This document shows, piece after piece, positions 1 through 6,589 of a stretch of 7,027 nt of DNA (position 1 is its first letter; every line of letters begins with the position of its first letter). The DNA lies in NCBI GenBank assembly GCA_905480085.1, contig CAJQPD010000049.1, positions 1 to 7,027 of the forward strand, read 5' to 3'. Position numbers and translations under genes: made by a program. Source of the stretch: an uncultured Acidimicrobiia bacterium. Lineage in GTDB: Bacteria > Actinomycetota > Acidimicrobiia > Spongiisociales > JAENVV01. The notes under the pieces are model-generated. The model worked only from the letters and a program-made list of their open reading frames with translations, was not told where the DNA came from and ran no database searches.

Positions 1-980
1 TCGAAGATATTGGGCGGTGAGCCATCCACCTTGGCAAGGGCCGGTTGGGTGAGACCTTTCCAGTATTCCCATTTCAGGTTGGGACGGTCCTGGGAATACA
101 GACTCATCAGACCGGTGAGGTCGAGTGGACTTCGCAGAACGTAGATGTCGCGGGAATCCATTTGGAGTTGTCGCATGAGCACGGCCAGGCTGTTTGGCGA
201 GATATCCGTCTCGACCTCCAGGCGGACTGCCCTTCCGAAGCGTCTTCTGGTCAGCTCGATGGATATTGCTTCGAGCAGGTCGTCGGCTTCGGATTCCTCA
301 AGGACCAGGTCGGCGTTGCGGGTGACCCGGAACATGTAGTGGTCAATTACTTCCATTCCGCTGAACAGATCGCCGAGATGCGAGGCAATGACCTGTTCGA
401 TCGGCACGAAGCGGAGCCCATCGGGTAAGCCGACGAAGCGATCCAGTCGGGGTGGGACTTTCACCCTGGCAAAGCGCATCGTTCCGTCTTGTGGGTCTCG
501 GATATTCACGGCAAGACTTAGTGATAGGTTCGAAATGTATGGGAATGGATGGGCTGGATCGACAGCCAGCGGGGTAAGAACCGGAAACACCTTGGAGCGG
601 AACTCCTCATCGAGCCAGACCAGATCCTCGCCGGTCAGGGTGTCGACATTGACGATGGCAATGCCTTCGGTTGCCAATTTCGGAATGAGCTCATCGTGGA
701 CCACACCGGTCAGGCGATCCATCAATTCGGTCGCCCTGGCGCGCACCGCTTCAAGTTGTTCGGTTGGTGACATCCCGTCCGGTGGCGGGCTCGTAACCCC
801 GGCAGCTACTTGTTCCATGAGGCCCGCCACTCGAACCTGGAAGAACTCGTCGAGGTTGGTCGAAAAGATGGCCGCGAATTTGGCGCGTTCCAACAATGGT
901 GTAGTTGGATCCTCGACGATCGCGAGAACTCGTTCGTTGAAGTCAAGCCACGATAGCTCTCGGTTGGTGAAACGCTCCAT
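1..980 (-). CDS. ppk1: Polyphosphate kinase 1, N-terminal part (cut by left window edge)
   Basis: PPK1 reversibly polymerises the gamma-phosphate of ATP into inorganic polyphosphate. The 326 visible codons cover the N and head (H) domains. The protein opens with MERFTNRELSWLDFNERVL, the family's RF-NRELSWL-FN-RVL start. STNLDEFFQVRVAGL at residues 40-54 is the conserved nucleotide-contact segment, with Asn42 matching the ATP-binding Asn of E. coli PPK. FPVLTPLAVDPAHPFP, at about residues 130-145, is another family hallmark. The frame is open to the edge and ends just before the expected catalytic half, so the phosphorylated histidine cannot be inspected. The ATG at 980 is chosen because it places the conserved motif at the N-terminus; the frame stays open upstream, but no better start is seen. 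There is no clear Shine-Dalgarno, and a TACTGT hexamer 8 bases upstream suggests a nearly leaderless mRNA. It is divergent from hemD. Family assignment is secure. Confidence 0.95.
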   Translation of the reverse strand, partial: MERFTNRELSWLDFNERVLAIVEDPTTPLLERAKFAAIFSTNLDEFFQVRVAGLMEQVAAGVTSPPPDGMSPTEQLEAVRARATELMDRLTGVVHDELIPKLATEGIAIVNVDTLTGEDLVWLDEEFRSKVFPVLTPLAVDPAHPFPYISNLSLSLAVNIRDPQDGTMRFARVKVPPRLDRFVGLPDGLRFVPIEQVIASHLGDLFSGMEVIDHYMFRVTRNADLVLEESEADDLLEAISIELTRRRFGRAVRLEVETDISPNSLAVLMRQLQMDSRDIYVLRSPLDLTGLMSLYSQDRPNLKWEYWKGLTQPALAKVDGSPPNIF

Positions 981-1038
981 AACACCGAACAGTACCGATC
1001 CGGACTGATTTTGGGAACTGAAGGCGTAGGGTTGGCTT
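981..1038. promoter_or_regulatory. Divergent ppk1/hemD promoter region, candidate leaderless -10 elements
   Basis: This 58-base gap must hold the starts of two divergent genes unless the promoters lie inside the coding regions. On the plus strand TAGGGT (1027-1032) occupies -12 to -7 relative to the hemD ATG at 1039, which is where an actinobacterial TAnnnT -10 box sits for a leaderless transcript; CTGATT (1005-1010) lies 16 bases upstream as a weak -35. On the minus strand TACTGT (994 down to 989) ends 8 bases before the ppk1 ATG. The alternative for hemD is ordinary translation from AGGG at 1028-1031, 7 bases before ATG, and this overlaps the proposed -10, so only one reading can be right. 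These are pattern matches only. Confidence 0.35.
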
Positions 1039-1719
1039 ATGGTGTTCCGGGTTGCGGTCACTACCACATTGGATAGAACAGCGGGCATGTCTGCCGAGTT
1101 GGTTGCGGTCGGCCTGACTCCGATCGAGTTGCCATGTATCGAAGTTGTCCGGGGCAGGGCTGAGGACATCGTGCGGGCCAGGGCCGCTTGCGAGGAAGCC
1201 GACCTGATCGTTCTGGCCTCGTCCCGACCCTTGGACGCTCTCTGGCCGGACGGGTCGTTTCCAGAGGTCGAGGCAGCCGTCATTGGACCGGCCACCGCCA
1301 CGTCGGTCGCCGAGCGCGGAGGGTCGGTCAGAGTCATCGGTAACGGCAGTCTGCTGAGTCTGGTGTGTTCGCTCAACGTCGAAAACTGCCGAGTGGCTAT
1401 CCCGCATGCACCGAGCACCGACCCGCGAGCGCTCGCTCAGTTGGCGGATCGGTGCCGCGACCTTGTGGCGGTCCCCGTGTACTCGACAGCTCCTATCGGG
1501 CCAGCCGATGACGAAGAGGTTGACGGCGTCGTGTTTGTCTCGTCATCAGCCGTACACGGCTGGGCGCTTACCCGTAGTTTTGATCGGCTGCGGATTGCCT
1601 GTTTGGGCTCTTCCACCTCGGCGACGCTGCAGCTGTACGGTCACGATTCGGATGTGGCTGACCGCCACCGGTCGTATCGAGATTTGGCCGTCGGCCTTGC
1701 CTCATTGGTGGCAACCTAA
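1039..1719 (+). CDS. hemD: Uroporphyrinogen-III synthase-like protein (HEM4 family)
   Basis: HemD cyclises hydroxymethylbilane to uroporphyrinogen III, the branch point to haem, sirohaem and cobalamin, in the cytosol. At 226 residues the protein is close to the usual family length. The two-lobed HEM4 pattern is visible: lobe 1 starts with RVAVTTTLDRTAGMSAEL (4-21), VGLTPIELPCIEV (24-36) and ADLIVLASSRPLDAL (54-68). AVIGPATATSVAERGG (80-95) follows as the inter-lobe strand and helix. Lobe 2 shows VDGVVFVSSSAVHGW (161-175) and RIACLGSSTSATLQLYG (185-201), matching the family's 'vvFtSpsav' and 'iacIGpttA' segments. HemD is poorly conserved and has few invariant residues, so function rests on the overall pattern. 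AGGG at 1028-1031 could serve as ribosome binding site. The gene stands alone, without hemB or hemC beside it here. A diverged HEM4 protein of other function is possible. Confidence 0.8.
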   Translation: MVFRVAVTTTLDRTAGMSAELVAVGLTPIELPCIEVVRGRAEDIVRARAACEEADLIVLASSRPLDALWPDGSFPEVEAAVIGPATATSVAERGGSVRVIGNGSLLSLVCSLNVENCRVAIPHAPSTDPRALAQLADRCRDLVAVPVYSTAPIGPADDEEVDGVVFVSSSAVHGWALTRSFDRLRIACLGSSTSATLQLYGHDSDVADRHRSYRDLAVGLASLVAT

Positions 1720-1762
1720 CCCGCCACGAGTGCTGCGATATTCGTCCCCGGGAAGGTTCTTG

Positions 1763-1792
1763 TTGATCTTCGGGCGCATCTTCGTCTACCGT
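1763..1792 (+). promoter_or_regulatory. Candidate promoter of the aap operon
   Basis: Within the 149-base gap between hemD and aapJ, TTGATC (1763-1768) is separated by 18 bases from TACCGT (1787-1792), which fits the TAnnnT -10 pattern. This would start transcription near 1799 and give a leader of about 70 bases. It is the best pair I found by eye in this gap. It is only a consensus match and could be chance. Confidence 0.3.
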
Positions 1793-1805
1793 GGTGGCGC
1801 TTGCG

Positions 1806-1836
1806 GGGCGGCCTGCCCAGTTCGGGTCGCCCTTTT
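1806..1836 (+). terminator. Possible hemD terminator or aapJ leader hairpin
   Basis: GGGCG (1806-1810) pairs with CGCCC (1828-1832). Inside it GCCC (1815-1818) pairs with GGGT (1824-1827, one G-T pair) around a 5-base loop, with GCCT bulged on the left. TTTT (1833-1836) follows directly. It lies between the hemD stop and the aapJ start, so it may end hemD transcription. If the candidate promoter upstream is real, it lies in the aapJ leader instead and could attenuate it. The stem is imperfect and short, so this is a weak call. Confidence 0.3.
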
Positions 1837-1858
1837 CGGACATCGACAAACTGGAACT

Positions 1859-1866
1859 AAGGAGAG
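1859..1866 (+). promoter_or_regulatory. Ribosome binding site that fixes the aapJ start
   Basis: AAGGAGAG lies 2 bases (4 bases counted from GGAG) before ATG 1869. It favours this start over the in-frame GTG at 1791, which would place 26 charged residues in front of the signal peptide. Confidence 0.8.
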
Positions 1867-1868
1867 AA

Positions 1869-3038
1869 ATGAATAAGATCCAACGCATACTTGCGGTGTT
1901 GGTGGTACTGGGTGTTTTCGCAGCGGCGTGCACCGCTGATGACACGGCACCGACCACCCCTGATGACACCACGCAAACTGATCCAGGCACTACAGATACG
2001 ACAGTCGCCGGCGGGTCAACCGATCAAACGACTCCCGTCGCCGGCCAGTCCGGTGGGGCGACTCTTGATGAAGTCCGCGCTCGCGGCGTCCTCAAATGCG
2101 GCGTTAGCGGCAGCGCGGTTGCGTTCTCTGAAACCCAGTCCGATGGTTCGACGACCGGCTTCGATGCCGAGATGTGTCGCGCTATTGCTGCTGCCGTTTT
2201 TGGCGATGCCACCAAGGTCGAGTTCGCAGCCTTGACTGCAGCCGAGCGGTTCACCGCTCTGGCGGCTGGCGAGATTGACGTTCTCATTCGCAACACAACC
2301 TGGACCCAGTCTCGTGATACAACCCTGGGACTCGACTTTGGTCCGACCACCTACTACGACGGTCAGGGTGTCATGGGTAAGGCGAGTGACGGCTTCACTG
2401 CCGACTCCACATTGGCCGATGTTGACGGCGCCGTGCTCTGTACCAACGCTGGCACGACGACTGAAAAGAACATTTCCGAGGGTGCTGCTCAGGCCGGTGC
2501 CACGATCGTCTTGAGTACGGTGGCGGAGTTCCCGGAGGCTATGGAAGGCTTCAAAGCCGGCTCATGTGACCTCGTGACCACTGATGCCTCTGGCTTGGTT
2601 GGCAACATGGTGACCGCCATTCGCGACGGATCAATCCAAGAGGGAGATTGGGTCGTGTTCCCACGTGCCCCTATTTCCAAGGAGCCACTTGGCCCGGTAT
2701 ATCGTCAGAATGACAGCCAGTGGGCAGACATTGTCAACTGGACTGTGTATGCGACCTTCATTGCCGATGAATTCGGCGCCACGTCCAGCAACGTCGATTC
2801 CCTGATTGGCGCGGCTGATCTCAATCCCGAACTTGGTCGTCTGTTTGGTGTAACCGATGATGAACTGCAGTCCACCATGGGTCTGTCGGCTGACGCCTTC
2901 TACCAGGTCATCAGCCAGGTCGGCAACTACGATGAGATCTTCGCACGTACTCTGAACCCGGTCGGAATCTTCCGTGACGGTTCGTACAATGCTCAGTGGT
3001 ACGACGGTGGCATGATCTATGCTCCGCCAGCCCGATAG
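1869..3038 (+). CDS. aapJ: General L-amino-acid ABC transporter, substrate-binding lipoprotein
   Basis: This is the extracytoplasmic receptor of an Aap/Bzt-type polar amino acid importer, 389 residues. A signal peptide (MNKIQ, then hydrophobic residues 7-20) ends in FAAA-Cys21, a lipobox, so the mature protein should be lipid-anchored at Cys21. Residues 22-64 form a Thr/Asp/Gly-rich flexible linker. The family-3 solute-binding fold starts at TLDEVRARGVLKCGV (65-79). Family hallmarks follow: TGFDAEMCRAIAAAVFGD (96-113), RFTALAAGEIDVLIRNTTWT (127-146), YYDGQGVM (162-169), GTTTEKN (195-201) and DLVTTDASGL (234-243). Arg141 in LIRNTT is the likely ligand carboxylate contact by family analogy. Cys191 and Cys233 sit where AapJ proteins carry a conserved pair, possibly a disulphide. 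The C-terminus LNPVG-FRDGSYNAQWYDGG also matches AapJ. Specificity is probably broad for L-amino acids but cannot be read from sequence. It is the first gene of the operon and is followed by a strong hairpin. Confidence 0.93.
   Translation: MNKIQRILAVLVVLGVFAAACTADDTAPTTPDDTTQTDPGTTDTTVAGGSTDQTTPVAGQSGGATLDEVRARGVLKCGVSGSAVAFSETQSDGSTTGFDAEMCRAIAAAVFGDATKVEFAALTAAERFTALAAGEIDVLIRNTTWTQSRDTTLGLDFGPTTYYDGQGVMGKASDGFTADSTLADVDGAVLCTNAGTTTEKNISEGAAQAGATIVLSTVAEFPEAMEGFKAGSCDLVTTDASGLVGNMVTAIRDGSIQEGDWVVFPRAPISKEPLGPVYRQNDSQWADIVNWTVYATFIADEFGATSSNVDSLIGAADLNPELGRLFGVTDDELQSTMGLSADAFYQVISQVGNYDEIFARTLNPVGIFRDGSYNAQWYDGGMIYAPPAR
1936..1969 (+). repeat. Short direct repeat in the aapJ linker
   Basis: The 10-base word CTGATGACAC occurs at 1936-1945 and again, exactly, at 1960-1969. 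The copies are 24 bases apart in the same frame and encode ADDT and PDDT. This suggests the low-complexity linker grew by small in-frame duplications. Confidence 0.5.
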
Positions 3039-3064
3039 AGATTCGTAGTTACAACAGAAAATCC

Positions 3065-3100
3065 CGAGGGGGACGCCGACGGCGTCCCCCTCGTTGTTAT
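3065..3100 (+). terminator. Strong intra-operon hairpin between aapJ and aapQ
   Basis: A perfect 13-bp stem pairs 3065-3077 (CGAGGGGGACGCC) with 3081-3093 around a 3-base GAC loop, followed by the T-rich stretch TTGTTAT (3094-3100). An A-rich stretch (AGAAAA, ending at 3060) precedes it. It lies 26 bases after the aapJ stop and 40 before the aapQ start. In ABC operons such a hairpin after the binding-protein gene typically ends a share of transcripts or protects the 3' end of the aapJ message, so that the receptor exceeds the permeases. The structure is directly visible; its effect is inferred. Confidence 0.75.
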
Positions 3101-3129
3101 GGTGACCTGGCGATAACTAGTTGCGACGG

Positions 3130-3137
3130 AAGGAGAG
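3130..3137 (+). promoter_or_regulatory. Ribosome binding site supporting the GTG start of aapQ
   Basis: AAGGAGAG lies 3 bases (5 bases counted from GGAG) before GTG 3141. It is nearly the same site as the one in front of aapJ and supports initiation at GTG. Confidence 0.75.
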
Positions 3138-3140
3138 CCG

Positions 3141-4715
3141 GTGACAACCGCTATTCAGCGCCCGACGCGCCCGCCCTTCTACCGCGATGTCACGGTCCTC
3201 AAGTGGGTCTTCCAAATTGTGTTCCTGATCGCAATCGTGACCGTCTTTTGGCTTCTGGGTAGTTTCTCGATTGCAAACCTGGCCAAACAGAACCTGGCGG
3301 TGTCATGGGACTTCATGTCGCGGCCGGTCGGATTCCAGGTCGCCGAGGGGTTCACTACGCTCCCCGAGAGCGGTTTCCAGGCGCTGCTGGTTGGTATCAC
3401 GAATATGCTCCGGGTCACGATCTCCGGGATCCTGGCCGCCACGATTCTTGGGGTCATTATCGGGGTCAGCAGGCTTTCGCACAACTGGCTCGTCAACAAG
3501 CTGGCGACGGTTTACATTGAAACAATTCGCAATATTCCGCTCCTGGTTCAGATCGTTTTCTGGGGCATAATTGTTTCGATCATTCCCGATATCGTGGTTG
3601 ACGAAACCAGCGACGGTTCGTTGAAATCCCTCTTTGGTCTGCGCCTCCTACCAGAGGGATGGATCTTCGCCTCACCCAAGGGTTTTGCGATGCCGTGGTT
3701 CGTTCCAACCGATGGACGCTGGCAGTGGGTCGGGTTCATGATTGTGGGAGCCGCGGCGGCTCTGTATGCCTACCGCTGGCGGATTCGCCTCCAAGAGGCC
3801 GGTACTGCCGAAGCCCGGGCGTTTCTTTGGTCGGGTGGCGTATTGGTCGCCTTTGCCATCGTCGGAACCTTCGCCCATCCGGTGATGGGCATCTTCGGGC
3901 CGATATTCGGGTTCGTGGCGGCGTTCTTTCAGAACACGCCGATCATCATTTTCCAGATAATTCTGGCCGGCTTGGCGGTCGGTGGCGCGTATTTCATCAT
4001 CAAGAAGCGGCTCGACGAACTGCGTACCCCGGCCGGACTTGGAAAGCTCACCGACGACGACTGGTTCCGATTGGCCATGGCAGCGGTGGTGGCGTCTGGC
4101 CTGGCGTTGTTTTTCCTTCTTCAGTCTGGTCCGGTCAAGGCGATCGTCGGGCAGGGTACGATTTTTGGACAGGAGATCGGCTTGGGCCAGTTCTTTACTG
4201 GGCTTGAGAACCGCTTCTCCTTCGTGAGCGGTGCGCCATTCGATTTTTCCCTCCCGGCGATAGATGGACGTTTCAACAACTACGCCGCAGATGCCGGGCA
4301 CGTCATCACCCGGGCGTACTTCGCGCTGTGGATCGGTGTGGTTCTCTACACAGCCGCCTTCATTGGTGAGGCGGTACGAGCTGGTGTGCTCGCTGTACCG
4401 AGGGGTCAGACCGAGGCGGGCTTTGCCGTTGGGCTTCGGCGAAGCCAATTGCTCCGTATGATCGTTCTCCCGCAGGCCTTCCGGATTATCCTGCCGCCGG
4501 TTGGCAACCAGTACCTGAACCTTGCCAAAAACACTTCGCTGGGCATCGCGGTTGCCTATCCGGACATCGTGCAAGTTGGTCAGACCATCTTTAACCAGAC
4601 CGGTCAGACGATTCCGATCGTGATTTCCTGGATGGCCTGGTACTCGTTCGTTAGTTTGACGTTGTCTGCAATCGTGAACCGATGGAATAAGAAATTGAAG
4701 TTGGTGGAGCGCTAA
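3141..4715 (+). CDS. aapQ: General L-amino-acid ABC transporter, permease 1 (enlarged AapQ type)
   Basis: One of two integral membrane subunits forming the import channel, 524 residues from a GTG start with a good ribosome binding site. The N-terminus is typical AapQ: RDVTVLKWVFQIVFL (15-29) leading into the first membrane segment, then GFQVAEG (64-70). The MetI-type core is split. Its first half is residues 84-150, with NMLRVTISGILAATILGVIIGVSRLS and the YIETIRNIPLLVQ segment at 125-137. The second half is about 388-515. The EAA loop that docks the ATPase is E425-A426...G431...I441-x-L443-P444, intact. Between the halves lies an insert of about 235 residues with roughly four further membrane segments (195-211, 228-245, 267-287, 308-327). 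AapQ proteins normally have an insert here, but mostly shorter (about 400 residues in total). The stop overlaps the aapM start by one base. Confidence 0.92.
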   Translation: MTTAIQRPTRPPFYRDVTVLKWVFQIVFLIAIVTVFWLLGSFSIANLAKQNLAVSWDFMSRPVGFQVAEGFTTLPESGFQALLVGITNMLRVTISGILAATILGVIIGVSRLSHNWLVNKLATVYIETIRNIPLLVQIVFWGIIVSIIPDIVVDETSDGSLKSLFGLRLLPEGWIFASPKGFAMPWFVPTDGRWQWVGFMIVGAAAALYAYRWRIRLQEAGTAEARAFLWSGGVLVAFAIVGTFAHPVMGIFGPIFGFVAAFFQNTPIIIFQIILAGLAVGGAYFIIKKRLDELRTPAGLGKLTDDDWFRLAMAAVVASGLALFFLLQSGPVKAIVGQGTIFGQEIGLGQFFTGLENRFSFVSGAPFDFSLPAIDGRFNNYAADAGHVITRAYFALWIGVVLYTAAFIGEAVRAGVLAVPRGQTEAGFAVGLRRSQLLRMIVLPQAFRIILPPVGNQYLNLAKNTSLGIAVAYPDIVQVGQTIFNQTGQTIPIVISWMAWYSFVSLTLSAIVNRWNKKLKLVER

Positions 4716-6577
4716 TGGCCGAAAGTACGGTTTTCGTCGACAATGTCGAGCTAGCTCCGGAACCACCGCCTTCGGGCCCTGTTCAGTGGATTCGTGAAAA
4801 CTTGGCCTACTCGGTGAGCAGCACGATCACCACGATTGTGATTGGTCTGGTTGTCTTTTTCGGACTGCGCGCGCTGATCGCCTGGTTCCTGAATCCGTTC
4901 AGGAAGTGGTCGGCGGCCACGGCCAACGCACGTTTGCTTATGGTGCAGGCCTACCCGGACAACCAGTTCATACGAGTATGGGTCTCCGTTGGAATAGTCG
5001 TCGTGCTGGCGGGCCTTTCGGCGGCAGCCTGGCGGGTGGCCGGGAAGGTCTCTGTCGGCCAGGTCGCCAGGGGTCTTCTCTCGGTCGGTTCCGGGGCTCT
5101 CGTCCTCGCCCTGCTGGCCCCTGGCGGGTTGACTGGAGGACGGGCCATCCTCGGTTCAGCGGGGTTGGTCATTGCCGGTACCGGTTACATGTGGAAGCGG
5201 GCGAGGAAGAGCTCCATCAACGAACCGGTCATCTCAACCGTGGCCCTGGCTGGTCTCGGGCTGGTCCTGGTTGGCGTGTTCTTGTGGACGGTCAAGCTCC
5301 CTGTTCAGGAGGTATTCGCCGATGGATCGAAAGAAGTCACGAATCAATTGATTGCGCGCTCGACCAAACTTCCGTGGACGGTCCTGCTTGGTGTGCTGGC
5401 GGTGTCGTACCTGGTGGGTGTGGCGATCCGCGACTCGATCGCAGGTCTGCGCCGGATCCTCGTGGGTCTATGGGCCTTGTCTTTCCCGGCCATTTTGATG
5501 GTGGTGATGAGAGCGCCCGACATTGAATGGGACACGGTACTTAGCGTTGACCTGCCGATTTTCCTTGCAATAGGTGCCCTGATCGGTTTCATTCTGTACG
5601 TTATCGGCGCTCCCGACGCCGGAGAATGGAAGTACATCGTCTCGGCAATCTGGCTGGGGCTGGCTGTTCTGTGGGTACTCTTCTCTTGGTATCTGTTCGA
5701 CCCGGCGTCTTCGTCACCGTTCCACTTCACCTCTCCGGCGGCCGACGTGCTGAAGCGATTGGAATTCAAGTTTCCCTTGATCCTGGGTGCTCTCTTCGCT
5801 CTCGCGGCGCCCTCCTTCGGCGGTGCCAGGGCAGCCCGGTTGCGATATGTTGGGGTGTGGCTTGGGGCGCTCGGCCTGATGATCATGTCGTTCCGTCTCG
5901 GTGCGGCTTCCTCGCTGTTGGAGTTGAGTGGAACCGCGTTCGTTGGTGGACTCTCGCTGACCTTCACCCTCGCTATTGCCGCCATCGTCCTGTCGTTCCC
6001 GCTCGGTGTCCTCCTGGCGCTTGGTAGGGCCTCAACGATGCCGATTGTTCGCATGATCTCCATGACCTACATCGAGTTGGTGCGGTCCGTGCCGTTGATC
6101 ACCTGGCTTTACATCGGCTCTAACCTTCTCAATCTTTTCCTGGCGGGTGTTGTCGACATCTTCAGCGTGGTCAGGGCGATCACGGCGATGACACTGTTCT
6201 CAGCCGCGTATCTTGCCGAAAACGTCCGCGGTGGCTTGCAGTCGATTCCCAAGGGTCAGTATGAGGCGGCCGATGCTGTGGGTATGAGCGTCATCCAGAA
6301 GACAGTGCTCATCACGCTGCCTCAGGCGCTCAAAGCGGTCATCCCGGCGCTGGTTGGACAGGTCATCTCGCTGTTCAAAGACACCTCGCTCGTCTCGATC
6401 ATCGGCCTGTTTGATCTTCTCTACATCGCTCGAAATGTCATCCCGGGTCAATCTGCCAATATTGGTTCGATCCTGGAGTTGACCGTAGTGGCAGCGGCGA
6501 TCTACTGGATATTCACATTTACGTTCTCTCGTTCGTCGATGCGCCTTGAGCGGCGTCTCGGCCTAGGCACACGGTAA
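4715..6577 (+). CDS. aapM: General L-amino-acid ABC transporter, permease 2 (enlarged AapM type)
   Basis: Second membrane subunit, 620 residues, partner of AapQ in the channel. ATG 4715 overlaps the aapQ stop (TAATG), with GGAG at 4706-4709, so translation is probably coupled. The N-terminus has AapM features: VQWIRENLAYSVSSTITT (23-40) and, later, AYPDNQFIRVWVSVGIVVVLAGLS (79-102). The MetI-type core lies at about 409-610: SLTFTLAIAAIVLSFPLGVLLALGR, YIELVRSVPLITWLY (452-466) and an intact EAA loop E517-A518-A519...G523...I533-x-L535-P536. Between about 110 and 400 there are some nine hydrophobic stretches (near 120, 144, 172, 221, 248, 278, 307, 353 and 376), giving about 16 by eye for the whole protein. 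Typical AapM/BztC permeases are around 400 residues, so this middle block is a marked expansion. I recognise no separate domain in it. Identity as an Aap-type permease is firm; the role of the extra segments is unknown. Confidence 0.92.
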   Translation: MAESTVFVDNVELAPEPPPSGPVQWIRENLAYSVSSTITTIVIGLVVFFGLRALIAWFLNPFRKWSAATANARLLMVQAYPDNQFIRVWVSVGIVVVLAGLSAAAWRVAGKVSVGQVARGLLSVGSGALVLALLAPGGLTGGRAILGSAGLVIAGTGYMWKRARKSSINEPVISTVALAGLGLVLVGVFLWTVKLPVQEVFADGSKEVTNQLIARSTKLPWTVLLGVLAVSYLVGVAIRDSIAGLRRILVGLWALSFPAILMVVMRAPDIEWDTVLSVDLPIFLAIGALIGFILYVIGAPDAGEWKYIVSAIWLGLAVLWVLFSWYLFDPASSSPFHFTSPAADVLKRLEFKFPLILGALFALAAPSFGGARAARLRYVGVWLGALGLMIMSFRLGAASSLLELSGTAFVGGLSLTFTLAIAAIVLSFPLGVLLALGRASTMPIVRMISMTYIELVRSVPLITWLYIGSNLLNLFLAGVVDIFSVVRAITAMTLFSAAYLAENVRGGLQSIPKGQYEAADAVGMSVIQKTVLITLPQALKAVIPALVGQVISLFKDTSLVSIIGLFDLLYIARNVIPGQSANIGSILELTVVAAAIYWIFTFTFSRSSMRLERRLGLGTR

Positions 6578-6581
6578 GGAG
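6576..6581 (+). promoter_or_regulatory. Ribosome binding site of aapP, overlapping the aapM stop
   Basis: AAGGAG begins within the aapM stop codon and lies 8 bases before ATG 6590. It selects this ATG over the one at 6585, whose frame stops after two codons. Confidence 0.75.
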
Positions 6582-6589
6582 TCAATGAC

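Noticed and set aside
388..1008. Open frame of 206 codons on the plus strand
   Set aside because: It is Ser/Arg/Thr-rich and antisense to ppk1, whose motifs are unmistakable.
943..1407. Minus-strand open frame that would bridge ppk1 and hemD
   Set aside because: It is antisense to hemD, overlaps the ppk1 start in another frame and has no recognisable pattern.
1791..1868. Upstream in-frame GTG start for aapJ, adding 26 residues
   Set aside because: It would bury the signal peptide behind a charged stretch, has no ribosome binding site, and overlaps the candidate promoter and hairpin.
3096..3117. GTTAT...ATAAC imperfect palindrome enclosing GGTGACC, a possible operator before aapQ
   Set aside because: The arms are only 5 bases, the enclosed stretch is asymmetric, and no second copy is seen near the operon's own promoter region. 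It could easily be chance.
3672..4766. Open frame of 364 codons on the minus strand
   Set aside because: It lies antisense to aapQ, is rich in Arg/His/Glu with no family pattern, and the plus-strand frame has clear permease motifs throughout. It is a shadow of codon bias.
5344..6063. Minus-strand open frame of 239 codons
   Set aside because: It is antisense to aapM, which is continuous and has consistent membrane segments here.
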